Positions 22,220-33,318 of a stretch of 64,000 nt of DNA are shown one piece after another. Made by a program: the position numbers and the translations under genes. This DNA comes from Cordia subcordata. Lineage: Eukaryota; Streptophyta; Magnoliopsida; Boraginales; Cordiaceae. Below the pieces are notes generated by a model. That model worked only from the letters and a program-made list of their open reading frames with translations, did no database searches and was not told the DNA's origin. Location of the stretch: contig JAPTOF010000015.1 of the NCBI GenBank assembly GCA_028554755.1, forward strand, positions 12,783,501 through 12,847,500, in the 5' to 3' direction. Numbering within the stretch: position 1 is the first letter of the stretch; the number at the start of each line of letters is the position of its first letter.

Positions 22220-22229
22220 TTATATAAAA
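22220..22229 (+). promoter_or_regulatory. Candidate TATA box of the Athila LTR
   Basis: TATATAAAAG in the right half of the LTR, the expected place for the U3 promoter. The same sequence is at 31917-31926 in the other LTR. Confidence 0.6.
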
Positions 22230-23550
22230 GGGGACGAAGAGAATTTTGGAACAGAAGGAGTTCTCAAGCGAAATCCAACCTACTGCCTCTGTGTAGTCAA
22301 CTCCTAAAATCTCGACCGAAAACAAACATGTCAGCGGGATCTTCATCTCGTAGCCGCTGACAGCATATCGAGATAAGGTGAGAAGGGAAGGCAGCAACCA
22401 GAGACATTTTTTTTCAGAATACTTCTAGCTGGTCAGGGACGAGACATGGCCTGCAGTAGAGACTTGCGCAAACTGTGCTTGTTGGCTCTCCGTCAACAAC
22501 GTTCGTGTATTGCAGGTGGCAGATTCGAAAAGGAAAGCAAACCGAGGTTGTTTCGCATGGCTGAAGGGGAAATATTTCGTTCGAGTCTGCATTTTCGCGC
22601 ATTGATGTTTGTTTAATTCCAGACGGGTGAAACATGCTTGACTTGTAGCATAATTAAAGTGCTTTTCTATTAAGGCTTCGAATGATATTTGCTTAACATT
22701 CTTGAACGAAAATGATTTGAAGTTGGGTTTGCTTGTTAAGTGTTTGATCCATCTTATATTAAAAGCAAAAGTTCAGAGTATGCATGATTCAATTCCTTGT
22801 TTATGATTGCTTTGAATAATTTATAAATTTGATGGTGTGAAAATATATTAGGAGCAATGCATGCGAGAGGATTGAACAATGGTTTGAAATCTTGTGTTTG
22901 GACTACGACATTAACCTTTAACTTTAAACCTAGTTAAAAGGTAACCGGCGTAGTCTAATCAAGCTTAGGAAGGTGATTCTTAGCTTCAAATCCAGTTAAT
23001 GAATTAACCACTAAGTTAGATCGGCATCAATCCTCCATAGGAATCTTACAAAAATGTAAACAAGAATTCCGATTAACCATTAGGACCACACTATGCTTTA
23101 GGAGGGGCACCTAGGGATAGTTTCGCACCGAGGTTACTAGGGTAATTTGTTGATTACTTGATTCCAAGTTCGACAGAACTGACATGTCCATTAAACTCCA
23201 GTTCAAGCTTTAATAGAAAGTGTGAGATTAGGCTATAATCAAGTATGTGTCACCCTATTTTCTCATTAATTGTTTAGTCCTTTTGGTTGATTTGAGAAGT
23301 AGCATTATTTCCTATTCATTTAGAATTTCTTTGTTTGTGATTTGTTTCTTACTTAGGTAATTTCTAGTTTAATCTTCAAAAAGAATTCAAGTTGCATTAC
23401 CAACTCTGGAGCACATTAATTTATAGGGCTCTAATCTGAGTTTAGCCTCCCTGTGAAAAAATGACCCCGTACTTGCACATTGCACTACATACGATCCGTG
23501 CACTTGCGGGCATTTCTAGGGTTCATATCTTGGAATTACGATCAAGTTTT

Positions 23551-23568
23551 TGGCGCCATTGCTGGGGA
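23551..23568 (+). promoter_or_regulatory. Primer-binding site (tRNA-Asp type) of the Athila-like element
   Basis: TGGCGCCATTGCTGGGGA, six bases after the left LTR. It is typical of Athila/Tat Gypsy elements, differing from the usual TGGCGCCGTTGCCGGGGA at two positions. Confidence 0.88.
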
Positions 23569-23865
23569 GGCGCTATGGTTAAAAATCTTTAATTAATTGT
23601 GCTTTTTGAGTATGTTTGAACTCTTTTATTTTTTTATTGTTTTCTTCATATTGGCGTTTCTTTTTGTGTTTTTCTTTTTTATTAGTAGATTAGGTTATTG
23701 TTCATTGCTTCCCTTAGGGTTAGAATTTTTTTGAATTGTTAGAGGTAGAACTTTGTACTCTTTAGGAGGTGTATGCAAGGTAGGAGATCTCTTAGATTGC
23801 CAATCGTTCTCATTAATAGTGAGCCATAAAGAATCAATAATCGAGTTAGAAATTTAAAAGAAGAG

Positions 23866-24999
23866 ATGGCTAGAAACAATAATAATCTTCCGTCTCTCAA
23901 TCCTCTGGTTGACGATAAGAACCTTCCACCTCAAAATTTTCAAGCGGGGAACAATAATCCCCTTCCGCAAGTTCAAGGTCAAGCCGCTGGGCTTGTTGTA
24001 CCTGAAGAACCTACCCTTAGGCAGTATTTCCTCCCCAACTCTTTCGAACCTAACTTAGCCATTAATCTACCGGGTTTGGGACAAGCTACCTTCGAAATCA
24101 AGCATGATACTTTAGCCATGCTCCTTTCCTTCTATGGGAGGAACAATGAGAGTCCGTTAGAGTATGTCACCAATTTTGTAGAAATTTGTTCTACTTTCAA
24201 TTTCCCAAACATGACTCAAGAGCACATTCGGCTCAAGCTATTCCCTTTCTCGCTCAAGGATAAAGCCAAACAATGGCTCCCTTCTTTGCTGCGTGGATCC
24301 ATCACTTCCTGGGACGAACTTCAATCACGATTTTATCAGCGGTTTTACCCTATGGCTAAAACTATTGACTTAAGAGCATCCATCATGACTTTTGCTCAAA
24401 ACGAGTTAGAAACTTTCTATGAAGCTTGGGAGAGGTTCAATGAACTCCTGCGACAGTGCCCTCATCATGGGTTTGGCATCCATGACTTATTTCAATACTT
24501 CTTTCGTGGGTTGACCAAGTCTCAACGCATGATAGTGAACGCTATGTCTAGGGGCGGTTTCTATAACTTGAGACCGAGTGATGCCTGGGAGAGGCTTCAG
24601 ACCATGGCTGAGGATTCTTTCCAAAATACTGCAATGGATAGGTCCACCAAGGGGAATCATAGGAGATGAGTTCATGAGATAGGTACGTCTTTTGATCTTC
24701 CAGCTAAAGTTGAATCTTTGACCTATAATTTGGATCAATTCATCTCTTTAAGTCTAGCACCCCCACAGAGCTACAAGGCCATTCATTTAAGGTCTTTGTC
24801 TATAGGGTCTACAAAAGTGTGTGCACTTTGTTTTGATCCTTCATATGAGACACTATCTTGTCATTTAGCTCCTCAATTTCTCGAATTCATACAGGAGCAA
24901 GTTTGTGCTGCACAGGGGTATACACGTGAGAATAACCCCTATTCTAACACTTATAATATAGGGTGGAGGGATAATCCAAAGTTTTCTTGGCATCAATAA
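23866..24999 (+). pseudogene. Athila-like gag
   Basis: The ATG at 23866 opens a 267-codon frame. It has an Asn/Pro-rich start, LRQYFLPNSFEPN, then the retrotransposon gag core IRLKLFPFSLKDKAKQWLPS and TSWDELQSRFYQRFYPM, then ETFYEAWERFNELLRQCPHH. A TGA at 24667 ends it, but the same frame continues with gag-like sequence (TYNLDQFIS, CALCFDPSYE) to a TAA at 24997. Gag normally forms the cytoplasmic particle that packages element RNA. The 335-bp leader between the primer site and the ATG looks normal. Confidence 0.92.
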
Positions 25000-25419
25000 G
25001 AGTCTTCCCAACCCTAAGTCCCATTCCAACTGCGACCACATACTGGTTAGTCAAATCCTCTGGGTTTTTATCATGTTAACCCTTCTAGGTTTCCAAATGC
25101 TTCAGCCAATCAACCTTACGCTACCCAATCTGCTCTATCTTCATCTGTTCCTACAATATCCACCCCATCTATTAACTGCTCTGGTAATGACAATCACTTC
25201 GATATGTTGTTACAATTGATCTAGAACCAGCAACAAGTATTGGTAAATAATCAGCAACACATGGCTAGGATAAACGCATAGTTGGGTCAAATTAGTAGCC
25301 AGTTAAGCACTAGAGATCCTGGAAAGCTTCCATCCCAACCTGAGGTTAATCCCAGAGTGTAGTCCTGTTTCTCCGCTAACCCTAATTACCACCAGGCCCA
25401 AGCTAAAACTGTTACAACT
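25000..25419 (+). pseudogene. Decayed gag C-terminus / gag-protease linker
   Basis: Low-complexity Pro/Ser/Gln-rich translation (NQQQVLVNNQQHMARINA around 25221-25280, interrupted by stops) matches the position of the Athila gag tail. No domain is intact. Confidence 0.55.
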
Positions 25420-26688
25420 TTGAGAAGTGGCCAGGTAGTTGATAATAACGTGGGAGTTGAATATGCAGTCCCAGTGCCTTTGATTCCTCTAGTTTCTAAA
25501 AAGATTAGTTCTAGAGAGAAGAAGAACTTTGTTGATGAATGTGCTGAGAGTAGTTCTTGTCGAGACGGGAAACAGGCCATTGGTATTGTCAAACCCATGT
25601 CTAGAGCCCCATATCCTCAAGCGTTAGAGAGATCAAAAGCTATTGAGGATTCTAAGGTCTTTAAAATTTTGGAGCACTTAAAAGATTTGAAAGTTAATCT
25701 TCCTTTGGTAGATTCTATTCTTTCAATTCCTGCTTACTCCAAAATTTTCAAAGATCTCTACACGCGTAAGCGTAGCGCTTCTGGCATGCCTAAAAAGATG
25801 AAGCTAACTGAGAAGGTCAGTACCATTTGTACCTTTGGCCTTCCGCCCAAGCTAAGTGGCCCAGGGGCTTTCACCATACCGTGTTGTATTCGAGAAACCA
25901 TCATCTATCATGCTCTTCTTAACCTAGGTTCTAGTGTCAATTTGATCCCTTATTCTGTTTATCAGTAGCTAAACATAGGTACTCTTTCTCCTACTTATGT
26001 TACCTTGCAGCTAGTTGATAGGTCTGAGCATCGACCGAGGGGCATTTGTGAAGATGTGATGGTACAAACTGGAGAGTTTGTTTATCCTGTTGACTTCATT
26101 GTGTTAGATATGGACTCTGGCTGTGACACTAGGCTTGTTACCCCTATTCTTTTAAGGCGTTATTTCCTTGCTATTGCTAATGCAGTCATCTACTACAAGT
26201 CTGAGATATTAGACCTCAAATTCAGTAATTTGAGGTCTATAATGAAAGTAGTTGAGACAGCAAATAAGTTAAAGGTGAGGGGAGAAGAGAAAGAATGTTT
26301 GACGATTGACTCATTGGATGTATGTGTGGGGGATCATATTATAGAAACAATGGTTGACAATGATGAATTGAAGGAGCTTGAAGCTATGTTAGATAGTTTT
26401 GACTTAGGAGCATTTGTGAGAGAATTTGAGGCTTCTCCTTCTTATTTAGTTAAGTCCATACTTGTGTAGTTGTTTAAAGTCAATACTTTTGATCTTTTTG
26501 ATATTTCTCGTACCATCCCTTCTGTTGAGTCTCCTCCGGTCTTAGAGCTTAAACTTCTTCCTGATCATTTAAAATACGCATTCTTAGGACCTGATAAAAC
26601 CCTTCCTGTCATTATAGCTTTTGATTTGTCTAGTGAGGAAGAGGAACGTTTGTTAGGTGTTCTTAGAACCCATTGGAAGGCGATATGA
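25420..26688 (+). pseudogene. Athila-like protease region
   Basis: Frames 25420-25968, 26005-26469 and 26470-26688 are separated by single stops. The first contains the pre-protease segment (YSKIFKDLYTRKR) and the protease active-site region LLNLGSSVNLIP. Athila proteases have DLGAS-type residues there, so the catalytic Asp is replaced by Asn (AAC at 25921-25923). The second carries QLVDRSEHRPRGICEDVMV and FIVLDMD, the usual flap-side sequence. The protease therefore could not work even without the stops. Confidence 0.9.
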
Positions 26689-28060
26689 TGGATGATCAAT
26701 GATTTGAAAGGCATAGATCCCTCTGCGTGTATGTATAGAATTCATCTCGAGAAGGGGGCATTACCTTTTAGAGAGATGCAGTGTGGACTAACATGTGTGA
26801 AGTAGTGAAAAAAGAGGTCATTAAGTTATTGGATGCTGGAATGATTTACCCGATCTCTGATAGTGAATGGGTTAGTCTTGTATAGGTAGTTCTGAAGAAG
26901 ACTAGGATTACAATTGTAGAGAATGAAAAGGGTGAGAAGATTCCGACCCGTACTCCTTCAGGATGGAGAGTTTGGATTGATTATAGAAAGATTAACTCAA
27001 AGACAAGAAAGGATCATTTCCCGTTACCTTTCCTAGACCAGATTTTGGATAGGGTAGCCGGCCATGGCTATTATTGTTTTTTGGATGGGTATTCTGGGTA
27101 TAACTAAATCCCTGTGTATCCCTAGGATCAAGAAAAGACCACGTTCACGTGCCCCTATAGTACCTTTGCCTATAGGAGAATGACTTTTGGTCTTTGTAAT
27201 GCTCCGGCCACATTTCAAAGATGCATTATGGCCATCTTTAGCGTTATGATTGGGAAATATCTATAGATCTTCATGGATGATTTCTCAATTTTTGGAGCAA
27301 GTTTTGATGAATGTTTGAAGCATCTATCGCTAGTTTTAGATCGATGTGTAGAGAGGAATTTGGTGCTTAGTTGGGAGAAATCTCATTTTATGGTTAAGAG
27401 AGGTATAGCTTTGGGTCGCGTTGTTTCTGCTGAAGGCATTCGGGGAGACCCTGCTAAGGTTGAGCTTATAGAAAAACTGCCAGTTCCCAAGCATGTCAAA
27501 GACATTAGATCTTTTCTTGGACAAGCAAGTTTCTATAGGCGCTTCATTAAGGATTTTAGCCATGTAGCCCGCCCTCTGTCTAGGCTTCTCGCATAAGACG
27601 TTCCTTTTGTCTTTAATGATGAATGCAGTAAAGCCTTTAAGAGCTTGAAATCCTTGTTATCGTCTTCTCCGATTATTCAGCCTCTCGACTATAGTCTGCC
27701 ATTTGAGATCATGTGTGATGCTTTAGATTTGGCAATATGTGTGGTGTTAGGGCAAAGGAAAAGGAAGTTGGCCTATGTAATTTACTACGCTAACAAGACT
27801 CTGGATGATGCCAGAGAAATTACACTACTACTGAGAAAGAGTTGTTGGCTGAAGTGTTTGCTTTAGACAAATTTCGTCCTTACATCTTCGGTTCCCAAGT
27901 CATAGTCTATTCTGATCATGTAGCTTTACGCTATCTTTGTTCAAAGCATGACTCGAAACCCTGTCTAATTCATTGGATGATGTTTCTTCAAGAGTTCGAT
28001 GTGGAAATACGGGATAAAAAAGGTAAAGAGAACTCTGTAGCTGACCATTTTCCCAATTAG
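26689..28060 (+). pseudogene. Athila-like reverse transcriptase and RNase H
   Basis: Reverse transcriptase motifs appear in order: PSGWRVWIDYRKIN (near 26960), TFAYRRMTFGLCNAPATFQR (near 27170) and the catalytic FMDD box (27270-27281) in IFMDDFSIFG, preceded by a TAG at 27264-27266. RNase H follows: FEIMCDALDLAI (first Asp), then across a frameshift near 27820 the [17 protein letters not shown] segment, [13 protein letters not shown] and ADHFPN. Stops at 27594 and elsewhere break the frame. Confidence 0.93.
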
Positions 28061-29389
28061 TTCATCACTCTTCTAATGACCCTATTCCTTTTTGTGACTT
28101 TTCTCCAAATGAGCAATTATTTGCTCTTTCTCATATCACATCGTGGTTTGCCCACATTGTGAATTTCCTTGTTACTGGTTAATTTCCTTCCCATTGGGAG
28201 AAAAGAGAAAAAGAATACGTTCCATGCTCAGGCCCGACACTTTTTTTGGGAAGACCCCTATCTCTTTAAGATCTGTGCTAACCAGGTAACTCGGTGATGT
28301 ATTCCTGAGACTGAGTTTGAGAATGTTCTTAACATGTGTCATGGTGAGGGGTGTAGGGGACACTTTAGTGGGAAGAAAACAACTCATAAAGTCCTTTAGA
28401 ATGGCTTCTTTTGGCCAACTCTTTTCCGAGATACTTAAGACTTCTGTAGGAGGTGTATTAGATGTCAATAGTTCGGGTCTATTTCGAGAAGAGATATGAT
28501 GCCCCTATCCCCAATTTTAGTTTACGAATTGTTTGACGTCTGGGGCATAGATTTCATGGGCCCTTTTCCATCATTCTTTAGCTATTTGTACATTTTAGTG
28601 GCTATAAACTATGTGTCAAAATGGATCAAGGCAATCCCCACGTGTACAAATGGCCATAGAGTTGTGGTCAAGTTTGTTAGGGAGAATATTTTCTCTATGT
28701 TTGGGGTTCCTCATGTCTTGATCAGTGATAGAGATCAGCATTTCCATCATAAGACACTTGAGGCACTACATAGGAAGTATTCAGTTGCACATAAGATAGC
28801 CACACCATAACACCCACAAACTAGTGGGCAGGTGGAAGTTTCAAATAGGGAGATAAAGTCAATTCTAGAGAGGATCGTTAGACCTGATCGTAAGGATTGG
28901 TCATGTAGATTGAGTGATGCATTATGGGCCTACCACACAACATTTAAGACTCTTATTGACATATCTCTATACAGATTAGTGTATGGTAAGGCATACCATC
29001 TACCTGTTGAGTTGGAGCATAAAGCTTATTGGGCTGCTAAAGCCTTAAATTTTGATTTGTCTAAGGCAGGTGAAAGGCGAAAGCTTGATTTAGCTAAGTT
29101 AGAAGAACTCAGGTTCGAGGCATATGAAAATACCAAACTCTACAAAGATAGGATGAAGAGAATGCATGATAGGCATATCCTTAGGAAAACTTTCTCTCTT
29201 ACTAACAGGGTTTGGTTGTTTAATTCCAGACTTAAGTTTTTTCTAGGTAAACTTAAGACTCGATGGGAAGGTCCATATGAAGTCATTGAAGCATACTCAT
29301 CCGGGGCAGTGAAGATTAAGGATATGAAAGATGGCCGTGAAGTAACCGTGAATGGCCAATGACTGAAGCATGCATTTGAGCTAGGATCG
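28061..29389 (+). pseudogene. Athila-like integrase
   Basis: The HHCC region survives in pieces (MCHGEGCRGHFSG and CRRCIRCQ). The catalytic core is better kept: [13 protein letters not shown] (Asp), [13 protein letters not shown] (Asp) and [17 protein letters not shown] (Glu), the D-D-E set, with a stop just before it at 28808. The C-terminal part reads [20 protein letters not shown], a Gypsy integrase tail, with a TGA near 29360. Integrase normally joins element cDNA to the chromosome. This copy is non-functional. Confidence 0.93.
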
Positions 29390-30947
29390 TCAATGACTGG
29401 TGTGGAATCTGTAAAGCTTCAAGACCCTGTTTATGAAGAGTAATTGTGATGATTGCCTGGTTGACGGCATTGTGGTTAGTGCTATCAGGAGGCAACCGTG
29501 GGTTAAATTGATATTTTCATTCTTTGTGGTCTTATACTTTTTTTTCGTTTGCTTTTCGAAGCTTGAGTGCGTTTTCTTCATCATGTGTGACTCTTTGTTA
29601 TTTATACACCTAGTTATCGTTTGGCAATGCCAACGCGGGAATGCTTGGCCAAGCTACTAAGTTTGTGTCTTGTGAGTGTTGGTATTTTGTTTTAAACAAG
29701 ATTGGTGGCTGGATGACTGATCTTTGGTGTTGAAGGACTTCAAGAGTAAATAAGGGGGTATCTTTTCCTATCCCCATTAATTCTTTATGTTTCTCCCTTT
29801 CTTGCTTCAAATATTTGCTTCATATTTGTTTAATGGTTTTTATTCCATTAGCTTGAGGACAAGCAAAAAGCAGGTTTGAGGGTGTGGGAGCCCTATTATG
29901 CCACATAAGCATGGGGGTATGAGTTTTGTGCATTGTAGGCATGCTTAGAACCGTTTATCTCCGTCATGTTCCATATGTTGGCTCCTGCTATTGGTTTGTT
30001 TTGAATGGTGACAAAGGGGTTGTGCTGTAGGGAATGAATAGGAATAAAAAGGAGGATTTAGTTCTTGGACGGGACAACCTTTCGAGAATTTGTTGGGGAA
30101 TGAATTCCATAAGACTTTCCATTGCCGTCACTTCTTTTTTGGTTGGAAAAAGTGAAAATTAAGGGTTTTTGATGTGAGTGTTCAATCCTTGAATAGCTTT
30201 CTTACTACTTTTTTTAGCCCAATTTTTTTTTACTTTGTCTATTGTATTAATTCATTTGTACGAAAAAAAAGGCATAAAAAAAAAGAAGCAGAGAAGAAAA
30301 AAGAAAAACAAAAGGAAAGAAATGATGAATGCAAAAAAAAAAAGAGAGAGGAAGTATATTGGACAGATGTCAAGGGGACACAAAGTCGACTTGGCAAGTG
30401 TATAGTTTCAATGTTTTGTCCTTTAAGATGGTTGGTGAAACCCGAGTTAGTAGGTTCGATGGGGGTTTCTTTCCCTAGTACCCTAGGCCTTAGGTGGTTG
30501 GGATGTGCTGACTTGAAAGCTCGTTACACGGGGGCCTTGACCATTGAGGATGGTAGTATGTTACCTTTTTAGTGTTTGTAAATAAAGCTCTTTATGAATA
30601 ATAGGAGCCATTGTGATGTGTTTTTCTTTGTTGTTTTTCTTTTTGGGCTAAAATGCATGTTTTGGAGACCATTAAAGTTGACAGGACACAGAATATCAAC
30701 ATCCCGAGCGTGTGAGTTAGAATCCTAAGGACTGTGGTGACTTAATTGAGCTTGGAAATGTCTAGGAGATATGAGTACCTTTTGATTGAAAGGAAGAATC
30801 AACAAGAACTTAGGAATCCTTGGCACGACAAGATTGACCCCTTCTACACCTTTGAGGCAAAAAGAAGGCTACCCAATGCAGTTGGCAACTCTTGTGAACA
30901 ATTTGGAGATGGATTGTAAGATAAACTTTCTTGGGGACAAGCAAGAA
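29390..30947. other. Post-integrase region of the Athila-like element, no env-like gene seen
   Basis: About 1.55 kb lies between integrase and the 3' LTR. I see poly-purine/A-rich DNA (30260-30350) that produces a Lys/Glu-rich frame (30174-30572), and no transmembrane or surface-protein-like frame. Athila relatives often carry an env-like gene here. It is absent or unrecognisable in this copy. Confidence 0.6.
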
Positions 30948-30963
30948 GAAAGTTTGGGGGTGT
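30948..30963 (+). promoter_or_regulatory. Polypurine tract of the Athila-like element
   Basis: AAGAAAGTTTGGGGGTGT-like sequence abuts the right LTR start TGACATGCC, the usual second-strand primer position. Confidence 0.7.
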
Positions 30964-33239
30964 TGACATGCCTTGATTTGTTTGGGTATATTGACGCCAT
31001 AAGCTTGCATTTTAGATGGATTCTAGAGCTTTACAAGTACAATTGCATGGTATTTTGTGCATTAAAGTTAATAATGCTTGCTTGATAAGGTTTCCATGCT
31101 TTAGTGTTCATTTGATCCATTTTGAATATGTAAAGTGTGTTTCAGCGTATTCTAAGTGCCCTTGAACGACGGGTAAGTATCGGGATTGAGTTTGAGCAAA
31201 TTTAGGTGCATATGCATGTCTTAGGGTTCAATTTCATGTTTAGATGGGTAATTGTGTGCATACTGGGTGCGTGATTGGTTAATTGATGGACAAGTGCATG
31301 TTGTTTATGTGAAATCTTTAAGACTGTTGCTTATTTTCTTCTTGTTTTTATTCTAGTCTTTTATTAGTTAGATTATATTATAGCATTAGATTAGATTCTA
31401 GATATAACTTACTTTAGTAGGTTAAGTAATTATTTAGCATAATATAGGTTATTAGTAATGTACAGTAGTTTAATAGCACATTTTATATATTAGTTCATTA
31501 GTATACCAACTTAGTATAGTTTATTAGTTTATATGAGTATAATAGTATGGTAATAATATAGTTCTAGTAATTCAGTATAGGCATTGTATTAATATTAGTT
31601 TATCATATTTGCAGTATATTAGATTTTATTACTTATTTCGCATGCATCATATTTGCACATCATCAGCAAAATAACAGCAACTAATTGTAAGACCAGTTAT
31701 TTCCTTCAGTCCTCACAATCACGTGCACACCACAATTAAGCCATGCACGCACAACTCATTTCCTTTTCAACTGCAATTCAATTGCAAGCCTTTATGCCAT
31801 TTTTATTCCTAGGTTCAAATTCAAGAAAAGAGCAGCAACTTCTGGACTCTTAAGGGATAAGGCGGTTGAGCAATTTCAGCAGGGGATCGACATTGAGGAG
31901 GGGACTTCTTGCATCTTATATAAAAGGGGACGAAGAGAATTTTGGAACAGAAGGAGTTCTCAAGCGAAATCCAACCTACTGCCTCTGTGTAGTCAACTCC
32001 TAAAATCTCGACCGAAAACAAACATGTCAGCGGGATCTTCATCTCGTAGCCGCTGACAGCATATCGAGATAAGGTGAGAAGGGAAGGCAGCAACCAGAGA
32101 CATTTTTTTTCAGAATACTTCTAGCTGGTCAGGGACGAGACATGGCCTGCAGTAGAGACTTGCGCAAACTGTGCTTGTTGGCTCTCCGTCAACAACGTTC
32201 GTGTATTGCAGGTGGCAGATTCGAAAAGGAAAGCAAACCGAGGTTGTTTCGCATGGCTGAAGGGGAAATATTTCGTTCGAGTCTGCATTTTCGCGCATTG
32301 ATGTTTGTTTAATTCCAGACGGGTGAAACATGCTTGACTTGTAGCATAATTAAAGTGCTTTTCTATTAAGGCTTCGAATGATATTTGCTTAACATTCTTG
32401 AACGAAAATGATTTGAAGTTGGGTTTGCTTGTTAAGTGTTTGATCCATCTTATATTAAAAGCAAAAGTTCAAAGTATGCATGATCAATTCCTTGCTTATG
32501 ATTGCTTTGAATAATTTATAAATCTGATGGTGTGAAAATATATTAGGAGCAAATGCATGCGAGAGGATTGAACAATGGTTTGAAATCTTGTGTTTGGACT
32601 ATGACATTAACCTTTAACTTTAAACCTAGTTAAAAGGTAACCGGCATAGTCTAATCAAGCTTAGGAAGGTGATTCTTAGCTTCAAATCCAGTTAATGAAT
32701 TAACCACTAGGTTAGATCGGCATCAATCTTCCATAGGAATCTTAAAAAAATGTAAACAAGAATTCCGATTAACCATTAGGACCACACTATGCTTTAGGAG
32801 GGCCACCTAGGGATAGTTTCGCACTGAGGTTACTAGGATAATTTGTTGATTACTTGATTCCAAGTTCGAAAGAATTGACATGTCCATTAAACTTCTGTTC
32901 AAGCTTTAATAGAAAGTGTGAGATTAGGCTATAATCAAGTATGTGTCACCCTATTTTCTCATTAATTGTTTAGTCCTTCTGGTTGATTTGAGAAGTAGCA
33001 TTATTTCCTATTCATTTAGAATTTTTTTGTTTGTGATTTGTTTCTTACTTAGGTAATTTCTAGTTTAATCTTCAAAAAGAATTCAAGTTGCATTACCAAC
33101 TCTGGAGCACATTAATTTATAGGGCTTTAATTTGAGTTTAGCCTCCCTATGAGAAAACGACCCCGTACTTACACATTGCATTACATACGATCCGTGCACT
33201 TGCAGGCATTTCTAGGGTTCATACCTTGGAATACGATCA
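30964..33239 (+). repeat. Athila-like right (3') LTR
   Basis: Begins TGACATGCCTTGATTTG and ends GGAATACGATCA. It lacks the MITE present in the left copy. Positions 31267-32471 are identical by eye to 21571-22775. Confidence 0.93.
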
Positions 33240-33318
33240 GTTAGCACTACCGAAAGGCAACATAAGGTACTAAACTAGAGACTAGAGACTAAACTAGACA
33301 ACCCAAAAGGTTGTTTGT

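Larger units (their letters stand above)
20526..23544 (+). repeat. Athila-like left (5') LTR, with MITE insertion
   Basis: Begins TGATGTGCCTTGATTTG and ends GGAATTACGATCA. Positions 21571-22775 look identical to 31267-32471, whereas flanking LTR parts differ at roughly 3-6% of sites by eye. Two minus-strand frames inside (22125-22397, 22414-22635) recur unchanged in the other LTR and are not genes. Confidence 0.93.
20526..33239 (+). mobile_element. Athila-like Ty3/Gypsy retrotransposon nested in Copia-1
   Basis: LTRs run 20526-23544 (3,019 bp, enlarged by a 705-bp MITE and a 26-bp duplication) and 30964-33239 (2,276 bp). A primer-binding site complementary to the 3' end of tRNA-Asp (TGGCGCCATTGCTGGGGA) follows the left LTR. 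Gag, protease, reverse transcriptase, RNase H and integrase occur in the Gypsy order on +. A purine-rich tract ending in TTTGGGGGTGT precedes the right LTR. The very long LTRs, Asp primer and gag sequence point to the Athila group. The coding region is crowded with stops, and no env-like gene is visible in the 1.6 kb after integrase. Confidence 0.94.

Noticed and set aside
22125..22635. Minus-strand frames repeated unchanged at 31821-32331, as a conserved gene pair
   Set aside because: They lie within the identical LTR tract, antisense to the element, and have no domain; identity is due to LTR duplication and conversion.
30174..30572. 132-codon frame as an Athila env-like gene
   Set aside because: Lys/Glu-rich middle from an A-rich tract and no signal peptide or transmembrane pattern of an envelope-like protein.
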